DNA of 64,000 bases from Sepioteuthis lessoniana (lineage: Eukaryota; Mollusca; Cephalopoda; Myopsida; Loliginidae), in assembly GCA_963585895.1 (NCBI GenBank), contig OY757921.1:53549090-53613089 (forward strand), read 5' to 3'. The translations under genes and the position numbers were made by a program. This document shows positions 1 through 11,100 of the stretch, piece after piece. The stretch's first letter is position 1. The number at the start of each line of letters is the position of its first letter. A model generated the notes under the pieces. That model was not told the DNA's origin and made no database searches. It saw only the letters and a program-made list of their open reading frames with translations.

Positions 1-2380
1 CGAGGCACAATTATACATTCATCAACATATCCTCAACGACAATAAACCGAGACAGAAAATGAAGCTATGGTGTGGTTGACAAAAAATGGCTTACGGTATG
101 CTCCCTCAAAGCTGGATAAGACACCGTCTCAAAATGCCATAAAGCTTATCAACAACAAAAAAAAAACTAGGAAAACTACAGAGTTGACCTGACAGCAGGA
201 GGAGAAAGTTTCGCAGAGATGAACATCTAGAGAGGAATACTCCAGAGAAATGCGCTACTACTGTTAGCATCGTTTATAACGATGACAGCATTCAATCACA
301 TAATCAGGAAATGCATCGGCGGTTATAAACTTAATAAATTGTAAGAAAAGATTAATAACCTAATGTACATCGATGGTATTAAAATGTTTGCCATGAATGA
401 AAAACCTTAATACAGTCAGTGAGAGTATACTGTCAGGACATAGGGATAGAATTTGATAGACAAAATGCCATATGCTAAAAATGAGGTGCGGGCAACATTA
501 CGCAAGGCATAGAACTACCAAAGCAAGGAATAATTAGAACCCTCGAAGAAAAGGAAACCTACAAACACTTGAGAATATTGAAAGCGGACACCATTAAATA
601 CGTGGAGGTGAGAGAAAACATTACAAAAGAGTATCTCAGGAGAACGAGAAAGCTACTGGAAACCAAACTATATGGTAGGAATCTCATCAAGGAGAAAACA
701 TCGGGGCCGTCCCCCTTGTAAGATAATTCTTGAAATAGACGAGGGGAGAATTTCTACAAATGAAGACGAGAGCAGGAAAACACATGATCATATATAAGAC
801 CTTACATCCCAGAGATGACGTTGACAGACTGTATGTGTCGAGAAAAGGAGGAGGAAGAGGACTCACCAGCAGCATTCAAGATAGCATTGATGCATTGATA
901 CAATGACTCGAAGACTACTTAAAAAAATCACGGTAGAAAACTGACAACAGCAACCAGAAACAATGCAGACAACACAATTATCAACAGGATAAAAATAACC
1001 AGAAAACAAAAATAGTTTGGTTAATTTTGGTTTTATAGAATATCAACCATTGTTGGTTATTTAATGTCAAATCCATTTTTAAACATATAAACAGTTCTCT
1101 TTCAAAATTTTCAGTTTAGCATAAGTACGTTGTTTAAATATCCAAAATAGTCCTATTTCAAAATATTCAGTTTAGTCCACAAATATAAATGATTCCAAGT
1201 ATTGTCATGTATTAATTACTAAACATCATTAGTATATTTACACTCAGTTAAATGAAAGCAGTTTAAATGTCAAGAGAGCCCTCTTTCAAACAATTCAGTC
1301 TAGCATAAGCACTTACTTTAGTTCTATTTGACCAATAGTTAGGACCCTCTCAGGTGCTACAACTTCCAGCCAAAGTGGACCTGGATGCGATGGAAATCAA
1401 GGAGTATGCCACATTCGCCAAAGTCCCAACATTACTGGAGCCTCAACATCGGCTGTTTTCCTGTCATAAACTGGAAACTCGTTGGGGGGACTTGAACCTC
1501 TGCAGAGATTCACTCGGTGCATTCTACAGTCTCAGCCTCAGCCGAATAGGCCAAAAACGAAAATGGGAAGAAAAACTAATGTATGGACATCTCAAGTGAA
1601 ATCTCACACATGAAAAATTAGACTTGGCTAAGAAAGAGAAAGATAAAAAACGGTGTCTCTTCTGATAGCAAAAATAACAACACCATAAGAACCAGCTATA
1701 TCAAAGCAAGAATAGATAAGACGCAACAAAATAGCAAATGAATGTTTTGTGGTGAGAGAGATGAAACCATCAATCACATAGTAAACGAATGCAGAAAATT
1801 AGCAAAGAAGTAGTGTACGACTAAACACGGATGGGTGGAGAAAGTGATACACTAGGAATTGGGCCAGAGGTTTAAATTTGACCATACGAACAAATGGTCC
1901 GTGAACTACCCAGAATCCGTCCTGGAGAGTGAGACACTCAATATTCTTTGAGATTTTGTGGTATAAACATATCACCTGTTCTACGTCTGCCGAAAGAACT
2001 AAAGATAGTCAACAAAGAACACCCCCGAAAAAAAAGAAAAGCGAACGCTACAAGCTATAGATTTTGCCGACCCACCAGACCACAGAGTACAACTGAAAGA
2101 AAGCGAGAAGAAAGATAAAAACCTAGACCTTCCTAGGGAGACGAAAATCTATGGAACATGAAAGTTATGGTGATAACAATCGTTATCGGTGATCTCGGTA
2201 AAGTCACCAAAATATTGGTTCAAGGACGCTAAGAATTGGAAATGAAAAAACGAGTGGAGACCAACCAAACAACAGGATTATTAAATTGGTCAGAATACTG
2301 ACGAGACATCTGTAGACGTGAGGAGACCTACAATCTCTCAAAAGCCAGTGGAATACCATCTAAAAATACTGGGGTGAGCG

Positions 2381-2416
<36 letters not shown>

Positions 2417-2422
2417 TAATAA
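1..2422 (+). mobile_element. LINE-A copy 0: RLE-type non-LTR retrotransposon, broken
   Basis: Translated pieces in shifting frames follow the order of an RLE-type LINE ORF: RT fingers/palm (1-470), thumb (480-900, e.g. YLRRTRKLLETKL near 630), a CCHC knuckle (near 1739-1790) and the endonuclease region (2000-2330). A (TAA)n tail follows at 2383-2422. The catalytic YMDD motif of the family reads YIDG at 366-377, and the first Cys codon of the knuckle is a TGA stop (1739-1741). Many stops and frameshifts make it non-functional. TAA tails and an RLE would fit the Dong/R4 clade (inference). The element begins before the window; compare the copies from 8126 onward. It is interrupted by the insert at 1014-1553. 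Confidence 0.85.
1014..1553 (+). mobile_element. 540-bp element nested in LINE-A, unit 1
   Basis: Splits the LINE sequence ITRKQK|WEEK. It is bounded by an 11-bp target-site duplication, AAAACAAAAAT (1003-1013) and AAAACGAAAAT (1554-1564). It contains imperfect internal repeats of the form TTCAAA..TTCAGTTTAGCATAAGTA about 80 bp apart (1090-1320), then a unique part (1350-1550). An 81-codon open frame in the latter has no recognised domain. Related copies lie at about 55990-56480 (+), 53010-53330 (-), 60340-60470 (-) and 61720-62440 (-). It is probably a non-autonomous, SINE-like element. Confidence 0.8.
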
Positions 2423-2423
2423 A

Positions 2424-2787
2424 ATTGGCCAAATTTTCGATTTGCTCTCCCGGCTAACCACAGAATAAAACTGAAAGAACGTGCAAAGAGAGATAAGTAC
2501 TGCAACCTTGCTAGAGAATTGAAGAAACTGTGGAACATGAAGGTGACATTTATACCAATTGTGATTGGTGCTTTTGGCAAGGTAACTAAAGGAATATTAA
2601 AGGGCCTGGAGGATTTTGAAGTTGGCGGTCGAGTGGAGACCATCCGAACAACAGCATTATTGAAAACGGCCAGAATACTGAGGAGAGTCCTGAAAACTTG
2701 CGGAAATTGATGTCACTCAATATCCAGTGAAAGACCATCAGCGATAGCTGATGGGAAAAAAACTCTTATGAGTAAATGATAATAATA
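2424..2787 (+). mobile_element. LINE-B 3' end, unit 1
   Basis: Directly behind the TAA tail of LINE-A lies a second, better preserved 3' end of the same LINE family. It codes for the segment after the endonuclease core (ALPANHRIKLKE, then LKKLWNMKVTFIPIVIGAFG, then TARILRRVLK) and ends in GATAATAATA. The open stretch 2519-2710 covers it. The 3' flank matches the flank of the LINE in the diverged unit 7 (near 55460), so this insertion predates the split of the modules. Confidence 0.85.
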
Positions 2788-3262
2788 CAAACTTGAGCAT
2801 TCCTGCCGAGTTTGGAGATACAATGAAGGAAAACTATAACCAAAAAAATTAAAAGGCCTTTCCATGGTGGTAAAAGTGTTTGGGAACATAAAATTTACAG
2901 TAATATAAATCATAGCTTGAAAAGTTTAGACAATTCATATGAACTTAAAAAATGTCTGGAGAAATTGAAGATCAGTTTAAAGAACTCACCGACTTCACAC
3001 CACAGTACTTATAGATCGACAAAAACTCTTGGATAGAATATAATCAGCCTATAATAAGCTGTTAGAGGGGAATTTTCAGTCGACACTTGTTGCTAGTGGC
3101 ATACTGGATTTCCTCTTATTCGTAAATATCAACGTTGTCTTTCTAATTTTCCTATATTTTTATATCTGAAGCTTTTCAAATCTTATAGAGGAAGGCGTTC
3201 TTTTCTTGACTCATATGAATTTTTAAGCGATTGAATAAATGAACGGAGTCGATAATACTCAC
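2788..3262. other. Intron, LINE-B flank to microexon (unit 1; same in units 2-6)
   Basis: AT-rich intron with no open frame of interest. It aligns with 55456-56690 of the diverged module, where extra elements are inserted, so it is original gene sequence. Confidence 0.7.
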
Positions 3263-3286
3263 CTGTTTTTGGTGGAGGTCGTACCA
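3263..3286 (-). CDS. 24-nt linker microexon, unit 1
   Basis: Acceptor CTCATTTCAG and donor GTGAGT flank 24 nt that read, in phase 1, xV-R-P-P-P-K-T with the last base shared (G|). Phase at both ends equals that of the EGF exon before it and the next vWA exon after it, so the three exons join in frame and each junction codon starts with G. The product would be a short Pro-rich basic linker between EGF and the next vWA domain. Nothing else in about 2 kb around it looks coding. Support comes from the diverged copies at 56701 and 60652, where only substitutions compatible with coding occur. Confidence 0.85.
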
Positions 3287-3474
3287 CTGAAATGAGATTA
3301 AAATCATATCAATTGAAATAATCCTAACGTATTTGTTGCCATTTTCTTTGAGCAAGGCACAAATAATTATTTTAATTAACTTTAAACGGAAAATCTCAAG
3401 TAGTTATTATCGTTTTTGAAAACATTAGTATTATTGTAATTATTTTTTAAATACATTCAGACTTTTTCATACCA

Positions 3475-4670
3475 GCCTTAGCTGAGGGTTTTGCTGTAGT
3501 TTGGATAGTCTCCACTCATCCTCTTAATTTCATTTCTTCTAGTCCCTGTACAAATCTCTTCCGAGCACAACAATTACAATTATTCATATGCTCAAATTTC
3601 AACTCCCTACACAAATCTCCGTAGAACACAATCCCAATCCAGTTGTGTCTCGTTTTATACTCTCTTAGTGCTAATTTACTGCATTCAATTATTACATGAT
3701 TGGTTCTTCGTCTCTGTCACCACATAATCTCCATCTACTATATTCTTGCGTCTTCTCTGTTCTTGCTTTAACATTGTTAGTCTTAATGACGTTGTTTGTC
3801 GCTTGAAATGTCCACAGAGTTGTTTTTCTTCCATTTTTTTTCTTGTTATTTTTGTTCGGTCTATGATTGTGTTACACGTTGCTGTTATTCTCTTTTTCTC
3901 ATGTAATCTTTGAGGCATTGTATTGATGCATGAACCCTAACTTCACTATTGGCAAGGCCTCGTTCTCCTCCATTTTTTGAGACATACTCTCTGTCTACGT
4001 CATCACAGGAATGTAATGCCTAATGCATCGTCATTTATTTTTCGTCCCCTGAGACCTTTATTATTATTATTATTATTATTACTCATAGCGAGTGTTTCCT
4101 ACCAGCGTTGGCTGATAGTATTTAACAGAATACTGAGTGAGAGGGAGTCTTCTCAAGTTTTCAGGTCTCTTCTGAGTATCCTGGTTGGTCTCGACACTGC
4201 TACAGTCTTGGTATTCTTTGATATCCAAATTATCCGTTCTCTTATCCAAGATTTATGTTACCATTTAAAACGCACCAATTAAAATTGATATCAATGTTCT
4301 ACAACTGTTTTGGTTCCCTGTCAAATCCCAGTAGTTCGTAATAATTTTGCCTTTGAACAAACACAAAAAGCCACAAGACGGAATTTTAGTAACAACAAGT
4401 CTCTTCAAGTCTCAGAATTTGGACAGCTCTGAGCAATTCAGTAGTTTTGATTTATCTCTTCGAGTTACATTGTCTAAATTCTTCTTTGTTATGTTGTGCT
4501 CTTTTCATTCCAAGATATCTCGGTATTTTTCCTTCCTTAGTGTCTTCACTTATTGTTGCTATTTCTCTACCTGTCTTTCTTACCTAAGTTCCCATCCGGG
4601 TTTTGTGATTATGCCTACTTTGGCATATGCAATTGTCACTATCTCCTCACAACAACCTTTATGACACAAA
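3475..4670 (-). mobile_element. Mosaic of minus-strand LINE pieces, unit 1
   Basis: Read on the minus strand from 4670 downward there are three pieces. First comes an N-terminal LINE piece (TKPGWELR near 4590). Next is a C-terminal tail (SVETNQD..., 4290-4090) ending in a (TAA)n tail (4082-4058). Last is a thumb-to-knuckle piece (4040-3690, e.g. KMEEKQLCGHFKRQ and a knuckle-like GDYVVTE) running into an endonuclease-tail remnant near 3490. At least two insertions of the same family, internally deleted, are joined. All frames are broken. Confidence 0.75.
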
Positions 4671-5134
4671 AGCAATAGAATGTTTGCACAGATCATAAGC
4701 ACAATTGATACAATATCTAAAGGCAGTTAGAATTATGTCTAATATTTTATTCAATATCTCCTCTTAAATTCTCTCTCTCCATTTTCTTCTTAAAATAGTT
4801 GAATCTACTATAAAAAGTATTTCACACTATTATTGCTTTCAGTCTTATAAGACAGTTTTTTTCAAAAATATATTAATATGTTTGTAAAGCGTCCAGTTAC
4901 TTAATAGACTTGTGTTTTGAAATAGGTCTTGGCAGTAAATTTCTAGTTCAATGGGATATATTGAAAAAATTGCTAACTTATTTAGATTAAGCATTAAGCA
5001 GTTTTAACGCATCAGATAAATCTTCATCTAGTTAATTTAATTCGCCCCTGAAACATGGAAATCAATGACACATCACTCTAATAGAAATGAGCAGATTAAA
5101 AGGATACAAAATGAAAACTTTTGGCATTACGTAC
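4671..5134. other. Intron between EGF exon and LINE mosaic (unit 1)
   Basis: AT-rich, no coding or RNA signal seen. The 45 bases next to the EGF donor are the source of the inverted intron pieces found in the fold-back copies. Confidence 0.6.
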
Positions 5135-5245
5135 CTTTTTCACAGATCTTTCCAATGTAACCACGAGGACATACACACACTGCAATTTTACCTCTAGGAA
5201 CACATTTTCCTCTGTTTCTGCATGGATTAATTCTGCAGGGATTGA
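5135..5245 (-). CDS. EGF-like domain exon, unit 1 (111 nt, intact)
   Basis: Encodes one full EGF-like domain of 37 codons with the spacing C-x4-C-x5-C-x8-C-x-C-x8-C and the signature GYIGKIC at the end. Acceptor TTATTCAG, donor G|GTACGT, phase 1 at both ends, so the junction with the vWA exon reads G|TC (Val). It has no Asp or Asn calcium-binding motif at the front, so it is probably not a calcium-binding EGF. It sits 753 nt downstream of the vWA exon in transcription order. The vWA-EGF order is that of matrilins. Confidence 0.93.
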
Positions 5246-5998
5246 CTGAATAACGGTGAATGTAATTTCATTATCATATCCACATATAATTTTCTTAAGT
5301 GAAATTTGAAGAAAAAAACATTAATGAAATACGGTGTTTATTCAATTGCCTCGATGATATAACTAATTAATACACAATTAAGAAAAGCTTTTTAATCTAT
5401 TACAAACTATTCATGAAACTAATGGTTTATGTCTATCGCATAGGATTAAGAATTGAATTGTGACATTAATATTGATTAATTACTGTATTTCACTCCTCTC
5501 AGCTTTAATTGTTCTATTGTTTGTAGATATACTTGATGAAATAATTTTCTTTTCTATTTTTCTGTCCTTCACCGTTGATTATATTGATATATTCAATGGA
5601 AGATATTGAGAGAATATTGAAAACAAAAGTCATTAACAAATTTACCTCCTTTAAAAATCAATCAGCATATGTACGTATGTATGTATATATATCTAAAAAT
5701 AATAACGCAAATCATTCTTGAGTTTTGTATATAGATGTTTCCACCCTAAGTGTTTTTCTTTCACTTTCCTTATATAGATTACTTCATTACATTCTTTTTA
5801 GCAAATATCCGGAAGTCTCTTTCTCTTTGCAAAATTTAAACTTTCCCATTCAAGAAAACTCTAAATAAACATTAATAATGTCTCACCTAAAAAAAAAAAA
5901 ACAGGCAAGTGACCAAATAACATTTAGAAGATTAATGTAAGCTTTCACACTACGAATACTTCATAGGCATTAGGCTTAAAAAAGAGACATACACCTAC
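5246..5998. other. Intron between vWA and EGF exons (unit 1)
   Basis: 753 nt, AT-rich, no element recognised. A conserved AAGGAGGTAAAT on the minus strand (near 5645) resembles a donor but has no exon in front of it. The intron is still alignable in unit 7 (58400-59061). Confidence 0.7.
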
Positions 5999-6562
5999 CT
6001 TGACATGCCTTCATCGCTATTTTATTCTTAATACTCCTCAAGGCATTAAAGTTTTTAACAGTAAATTTATGCTGCGATATCGGTTTACTAGCCATGGCTC
6101 TCAGATCTGATTGTCGTAGATTTCTTCCAATACCAATGCTGAACATTACGATGCCTTTTGCTTTAAGTATCGCAGCTTCTCTTTTTACGGCTCTTGGATT
6201 GGAAGACACACCGTCGGTGAGAACAATGGCGATATTAGGAGCATAACTTCGATCTCCTTGTCTTTTTGTAAAGATATATCGGAGAGTTCTGAGGGCTATA
6301 TGGGTGTTTGTTCCTCCCCCACGGAATCTGATTCTTCTGATTGCCTTTATCAATCTCCACTTCTTTCGGTATGCTCTCAGATTGAAGCGAACGACTGAGC
6401 TTGAGCTGAACGACACAACAGCAACTCTGACTTGATTATAGCCTATTTTCATAGCACTGACAACTCCAATCGTGAATAGCTTAACTTTTTCGAAATTTCT
6501 TCTAGTTACACTTCCAGAATCATCAAGCACAAAGACGATGTCTGCCACTGCTTTATTACATA
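5999..6562 (-). CDS. vWA-domain exon, unit 1 (564 nt, phase 1-1)
   Basis: Encodes a complete von Willebrand factor A domain of 188 codons. The metal-ion-dependent adhesion site is intact: DDSGS near the start (D-x-S-x-S), the Thr of GGTNT in the middle, and the Asp of LTDG later. A Cys two residues into the exon (CNKA) and one at the end (KACQ) would close the domain by a disulfide, as in matrilin and collagen VI A domains. The upstream acceptor is TTTTTCCAG and the downstream donor is G|GTAGGT; both boundary codons are split after the first base (G|T.., Val). An ORF continues through the acceptor into intron, so the Met at 6599 is not a real start. The domain is unusually basic in the stretch RKKWRLIKAIRRIRFR. 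The likely role is ligand or matrix binding in an extracellular multidomain protein; the ligand is unknown. Confidence 0.95.
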
Positions 6563-7138
6563 CTGGAAAAAGTAAAAGATATTGTTTTATAATATCCATT
6601 AGTATATTTTTAATACAACGATATTTCCAATCAACAAAAAACTTATTTTTGATACTTTCTTCATAGGATTATTGTTTTGGCAATGTGTTATCTTACAAGA
6701 GAGATCATTTTTATCACATAGAGAAAAGTGAACTAGATCAAACCAAAAGTGTTAAGTGGTTGGTCTTGTTTATAATAAAAAATATATTTATTAAGTTTCG
6801 TATTAATCATTTCCCCTATATTTAGTTTAGCAAACACTTGATCTATTATGAGTCTAAAAGTGCGGCTATTACGTAAAGGCACTAAGAAATTATTTTGAAA
6901 GGCATAAATTTCAGCAAATAAATCCCATTTTTCGCAAATATCATATCCTATCATTTCGGGGAAAATTTGACATAGTTTATATGCCTATAGTCACTATACC
7001 ATATCATGATATAAACAAAAAGATTTGAAAAGTAGACATAACGCGTGAAAAAGACAAGCAACTTCAGATGACAAGAATTTACTTATACTCACAAGTGGTA
7101 TATGAGAAAACTTGAATCTCTCATAGAAAATGAGTCAC
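6563..7138. other. Intron upstream of the vWA exon (unit 1)
   Basis: Original intron, alignable to 52340-52880 and 59630-60240. A 73-codon open frame on the minus strand (6733-6954) persists in units 1-5 but is broken by indels in the diverged copies, so it is not coding. Confidence 0.7.
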
Positions 7139-7255
7139 GTGTAATGGTTAGCAAGCTGGACTAGCAAACCTACACGAGTGAGTTCGAGTCTCACTGGGTG
7201 CCCCTTTCATATGGCCTTGTGCCACATCTAAGCAAAAAGCTTAGTAAATTACCAC
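7139..7255 (+). mobile_element. tRNA-derived SINE, unit 1
   Basis: A 117-bp insert, defined by comparison with the empty site in unit 5. It has an A-box-like TGGTTAGCAAGCTGG and a perfect T-arm (GTGAG 7178-7182, loop TTCGAGT, CTCAC 7190-7194; B box). It ends in a non-tRNA segment rich in AGC/GCT. The 5' acceptor strand does not pair with GGGTGCC, so it is not a functional tRNA gene. The flanking duplication is at most CAC. Confidence 0.75.
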
Positions 7256-8125
7256 ATAAAATCCTCTAGTATTTTAGGATACAAATAGACTACCAAATCC
7301 TGGCTACTAGAGAATATATATTATTCTGGGTTTTGTCTTTTTATTTTAACAGCCCAATCGTTCGAGGCTATATAATACGCCGACTACACGTCTGCAAGAG
7401 ATAAAACTCCCACCCCACCGTTTGCTTTTGCGTAGAAATTTCTGACTTTTCTGTATTATTGTCTCAGTTATTCATTAGTGATATACTAATACATTACCCT
7501 TTATATTTGCTGGCGGGATTCCAATATTTCAAGGGCAGAGGATCGGTTTTTCCTCATTATTGGTCTTTCTATCTTTCGTTTTCTATACCTTCTTTGTAGA
7601 GAGCTGTTTCTTTAATTACAGTAAAGTGCAAATTTGTTATCTTCCCTAGTCAATTTCTTGCGCTGAAGTCTCTTATTTGAGTTTGTGTAGAACAACCAAC
7701 ATTTGCAGGTTTTCGATCAGGTCATGCCCGATGACTATCAAGGCAGGGCCTGTCGATCATGACACCCAAATCTGTTGTTTGGCTCCAATTTTTCGATTTT
7801 TTCTTTTTTCATGGGTAATATAGTGTCTTTTTTTAATTATTATCTGCGCAACTGACACAGATGTGAACAAGAACACATATCGTAAGGGAACTTGTCAGCT
7901 GATCAAAAAAAAAAATCAGTTTCTTAATTTTAAATTAGTTAAAATCTAAAGTTATCTTATTTTACCCATTTAACAGATATCAGTAAATCTGGACCTATTT
8001 GCTTGTATCCCTGTATCGTTATTTTGGATTTGTTTTATATAATCGAAGACAATTGGAATCTCGTTAAACGAATAGCGGAATCATGCCCAAAAATATATCG
8101 GAAAACATATTAACATGTCACTAAT
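7256..8125 (+). other. Intron with remnants of other elements (unit 1; same in units 2-5)
   Basis: At 7340-7430 there is a short minus-strand remnant of the nested-element family (AAAACTCCCACCCC, also near 53050 and 60400). At 7720-7890 a plus-strand segment reads IMTPKSVVW and resembles the 5' part of a different LINE type; this is from memory and weak. The remainder shows nothing I can name. Confidence 0.4.
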
Positions 8126-11100
8126 ACAATAACTGAGACAATAATTACAGAAAAGTTAGAAATTTCTAAACAAAAGCAAACTGTAAGGAATAGTGCCCGA
8201 AACGCCAGAAACACAAACACAAAAGAATAAACACTGACACAAGACGAACAAATGAATGTAGAGATTATGAAGAGAATTATGTCCGAAAAGAAAACCACAT
8301 TACCCTCACTCAGGAATCAAGACTGGAAAACATTCAATGCAGAAATTTGTAAAATAAACTACTTATTAACAAATATCTTAAAGAACAACACGGAATTTAA
8401 CGATCTAATCTGTGCAGGAGCGAAATCAGTAGGTGAAAAAAATCGCCTTTTTCCTTAAGAACATGAAAAGAAAGTCAAAACCTGCATTGGAAACACAGAT
8501 AAAAAATCTACAATAACAAGCAAAAATACTAAGAAGAAGAAAAATATGAAAATATGTTGGGACGAAGAGAGTAATGCAATGAAAATACGGGGGAGAATGT
8601 GCCAAGATTAACCAACAACCAGATGCAAGGGGAGCAAAACGATTGTGGACTAAAATATTGGGACGTAGCGATTATGACAAAAACAAACTGAATGGATTAG
8701 CAACATGGAAAAGACTTCTAAACACTCGAAGAAGGTCCTTAGTTGGAAATATGGATTCTGGTTTAAAAGTTCTCTTCCGTCCATGATAGACTGCCAATCA
8801 AAATGAATCGATGCTCAGAGAAAACAAATATACCCCAATGGGTGACCAAAGGAAAGACGTCCCTGATAAAAAAAAAAGACCACCAAAAAGGAACTGCACC
8901 CAGCAGTTAAAGACCCATAAAATGCCTACCGATGATATGGAACATACTAACAGCATAATTTAGGGAGGAGATTTACTTCCCGTTAATAAGCCGCAGAACA
9001 GAAAGGATACCGCATGGGGATCAGAAGTTCCGAGGCACAATTATACATTCATCAACATATCCTCAACGACAATAAACCGAGACAGAAAATGAAGCTATGG
9101 TGTGGTTGACAAAAAATGGCTTACGGTATGCTCCCTCAAAGCTGGATAAGACACCGTCTCAAAATGCCATAAAGCTTATCAACAAACAAACAAAAAACTA
9201 GGAAAACTACAGAGTTGACCTGACAGCAGGAGGAGAAAGTTTCGCAGAGATGAACATCTAGAGAGGAATACTCCAGAGAAATGCGCTACTACTGTTAGCA
9301 TCGTTTATAACGATGACAGCATTCAATCACATAATCAGGAAATGCATCGGCGGTTATAAACTTAATAAATTGTAAGAAAAGATTAATAACCTAATGTACA
9401 TCGATGGTATTAAAATGTTTGCCATGAATGAAAAACCTTAATACAGTCAGTGAGAGTATACTGTCAGGACATAGGGATAGAATTTGATAGACAAAATGCC
9501 ATATGCTAAAAATGAGGTGCGGGCAACATTACGCAAGGCATAGAACTACCAAAGCAAGGAATAATTAGAACCCTCGAAGAAAAGGAAACCTACAAACACT
9601 TGAGAATATTGAAAGCGGACACCATTAAATACGTGGAGGTGAGAGAAAACATTACAAAAGAGTATCTCAGGAGAACGAGAAAGCTACTGGAAACCAAACT
9701 ATATGGTAGGAATCTCATCAAGGAGAAAACATCGGGGCCGTCCCCCTTGTAAGATAATTCTTGAAATAGACGAGGGGAGAATTTCTACAAATGAAGACGA
9801 GAGCAGGAAAACACATGATCATATATAAGACCTTACATCCCAGAGATGACGTTGACAGACTGTATGTGTCGAGAAAAGGAGGAGGAAGAGGACTCACCAG
9901 CAGCATTCAAGATAGCATTGATGCATTGATACAATGACTCGAAGACTACTTAAAAAAATCACGGTAGAAAACTGACAACAGCAACCAGAAACAATGCAGA
10001 CAACACAATTATCAACAGGATAAAAATAACCAGAAAACAAAAATAGTTTGGTTAATTTTGGTTTTATAGAATATCAACCATTGTTGGTTATTTAATGTCA
10101 AATCCATTTTTAAACATATAAACAGTTCTCTTTCAAAATTTTCAGTTTAGCATAAGTACGTTGTTTAAATATCCAAAATAGTCCTATTTCAAAATATTCA
10201 GTTTAGTCCACAAATATAAATGATTCCAAGTATTGTCATGTATTAATTACTAAACATCATTAGTATATTTACACTCAGTTAAATGAAAGCAGTTTAAATG
10301 TCAAGGGAGCCCTCTTTCAAACAATTCAGTCTAGCATAAGCACTTACTTTAGTTCTATTTGACCAATAGTTAGGACCCTCTCAGGTGCTACAACTTCCAG
10401 CCAAAGTGGACCTGGATGCGATGGAAATCAAGGAGTATGCCACATTCGCCAAAGTCCCAACATTACTGGAGCCTCAACATCGGCTGTTTTCCTGTCATAA
10501 ACTGGAAACTCGTTGGGGGGACTTGAACCTCTGCAGAGATTCACTCGGTGCATTCTACAGTCTCAGCCTCAGCCGAATAGGCCAAAAACGAAAATGGGAA
10601 GAAAAACTAATGTATGGACATCTCAAGTGAAATCTCACACATGAAAAATTAGACTTGGCTAAGAAAGAGAAAGATAAAAAACGGTGTCTCTTCTGATAGC
10701 AAAAATAACAACACCATAAGAACCAGCTATATCAAAGCAAGAATAGATAAGACGCAACAAAATAGCAAATGAATGTTTTGTGGTGAGAGAGATGAAACCA
10801 TCAATCACATAGTAAACGAATGCAGAAAATTAGCAAAGAAGTAGTGTACGACTAAACACGGATGGGTGGAGAAAGTGATACACTAGGAATTGGGCCAGAG
10901 GTTTAAATTTGACCATACGAACAAATGGTCCGTGAACTACCCAGAATCCGTCCTGGAGAGTGAGACACTCAATATTCTTTGAGATTTTGTGGTATAAACA
11001 TATCACCTGTTCTACGTCTGCCGAAAGAACTAAAGATAGTCAACAAAGAACACCCCCGAAAAAAAAGAAAAGCGAACGCTACAAGCTATAGATTTTGCCG

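Larger units (their letters stand above)
1..9030 (-). repeat. Tandem unit 1 (9030 bp) of the vWA-EGF-linker array
   Basis: The first bases of the window recur at 9031, 17913, 27229, 36317 and 45533, defining a head-to-tail array; the phase is set by the window start and falls inside a LINE. Minus-strand order is vWA exon (5999-6562), EGF exon (5135-5245), microexon (3263-3286). The rest is intron filled with LINE, SINE and unidentified sequence. Private to this copy is a deletion of about 74 bp near 8750 in the LINE, relative to units 2-5. The EGF exon is intact and the SINE is present. Confidence 0.95.

Noticed and set aside
687..875. 62-codon minus-strand frame repeated in every unit
   Set aside because: It is antisense to the LINE thumb region, whose plus-strand translation is recognisable.
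1354..1599. 81-codon open frame in the nested element, conserved in all units
   Set aside because: It runs from a repetitive element across its 3' junction into LINE; the copy at 55986-56485 does not keep it open. Conservation reflects duplication.
2519..2710. Independent small protein gene on the plus strand
   Set aside because: It is the C-terminal tail of a LINE ORF, recognised by order and by the longer copy at 53851-55373.
5640..5652. A 3-nt microexon or extra donor (AAGGAGGTAAAT on the minus strand)
   Set aside because: There is no convincing acceptor in front, and in unit 7 the sequence just upstream differs.
6563..6599. Translation start at the Met upstream of the vWA exon
   Set aside because: The 11 codons before the exon are intron read-through past a good acceptor (TTTTTCCAG), and unit 6 loses that frame. 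All phase evidence says this is an internal exon.
6733..6954. 73-codon open frame on the minus strand repeated in units 1-5
   Set aside because: The diverged copies (52500-52750 and 59820-60050) show indels and stops, so the frame is open only because the units are recent duplicates.
7139..7255. Functional tRNA gene
   Set aside because: The T-arm is perfect but the acceptor stem does not pair and the tail is not tRNA; an identical copy sits in each of four units.
7720..7890. Second LINE type (5' region) as a firm call
   Set aside because: Only a short frame (IMTPKSVVW) resembles something I recall; without a database search I keep it as a weak note.
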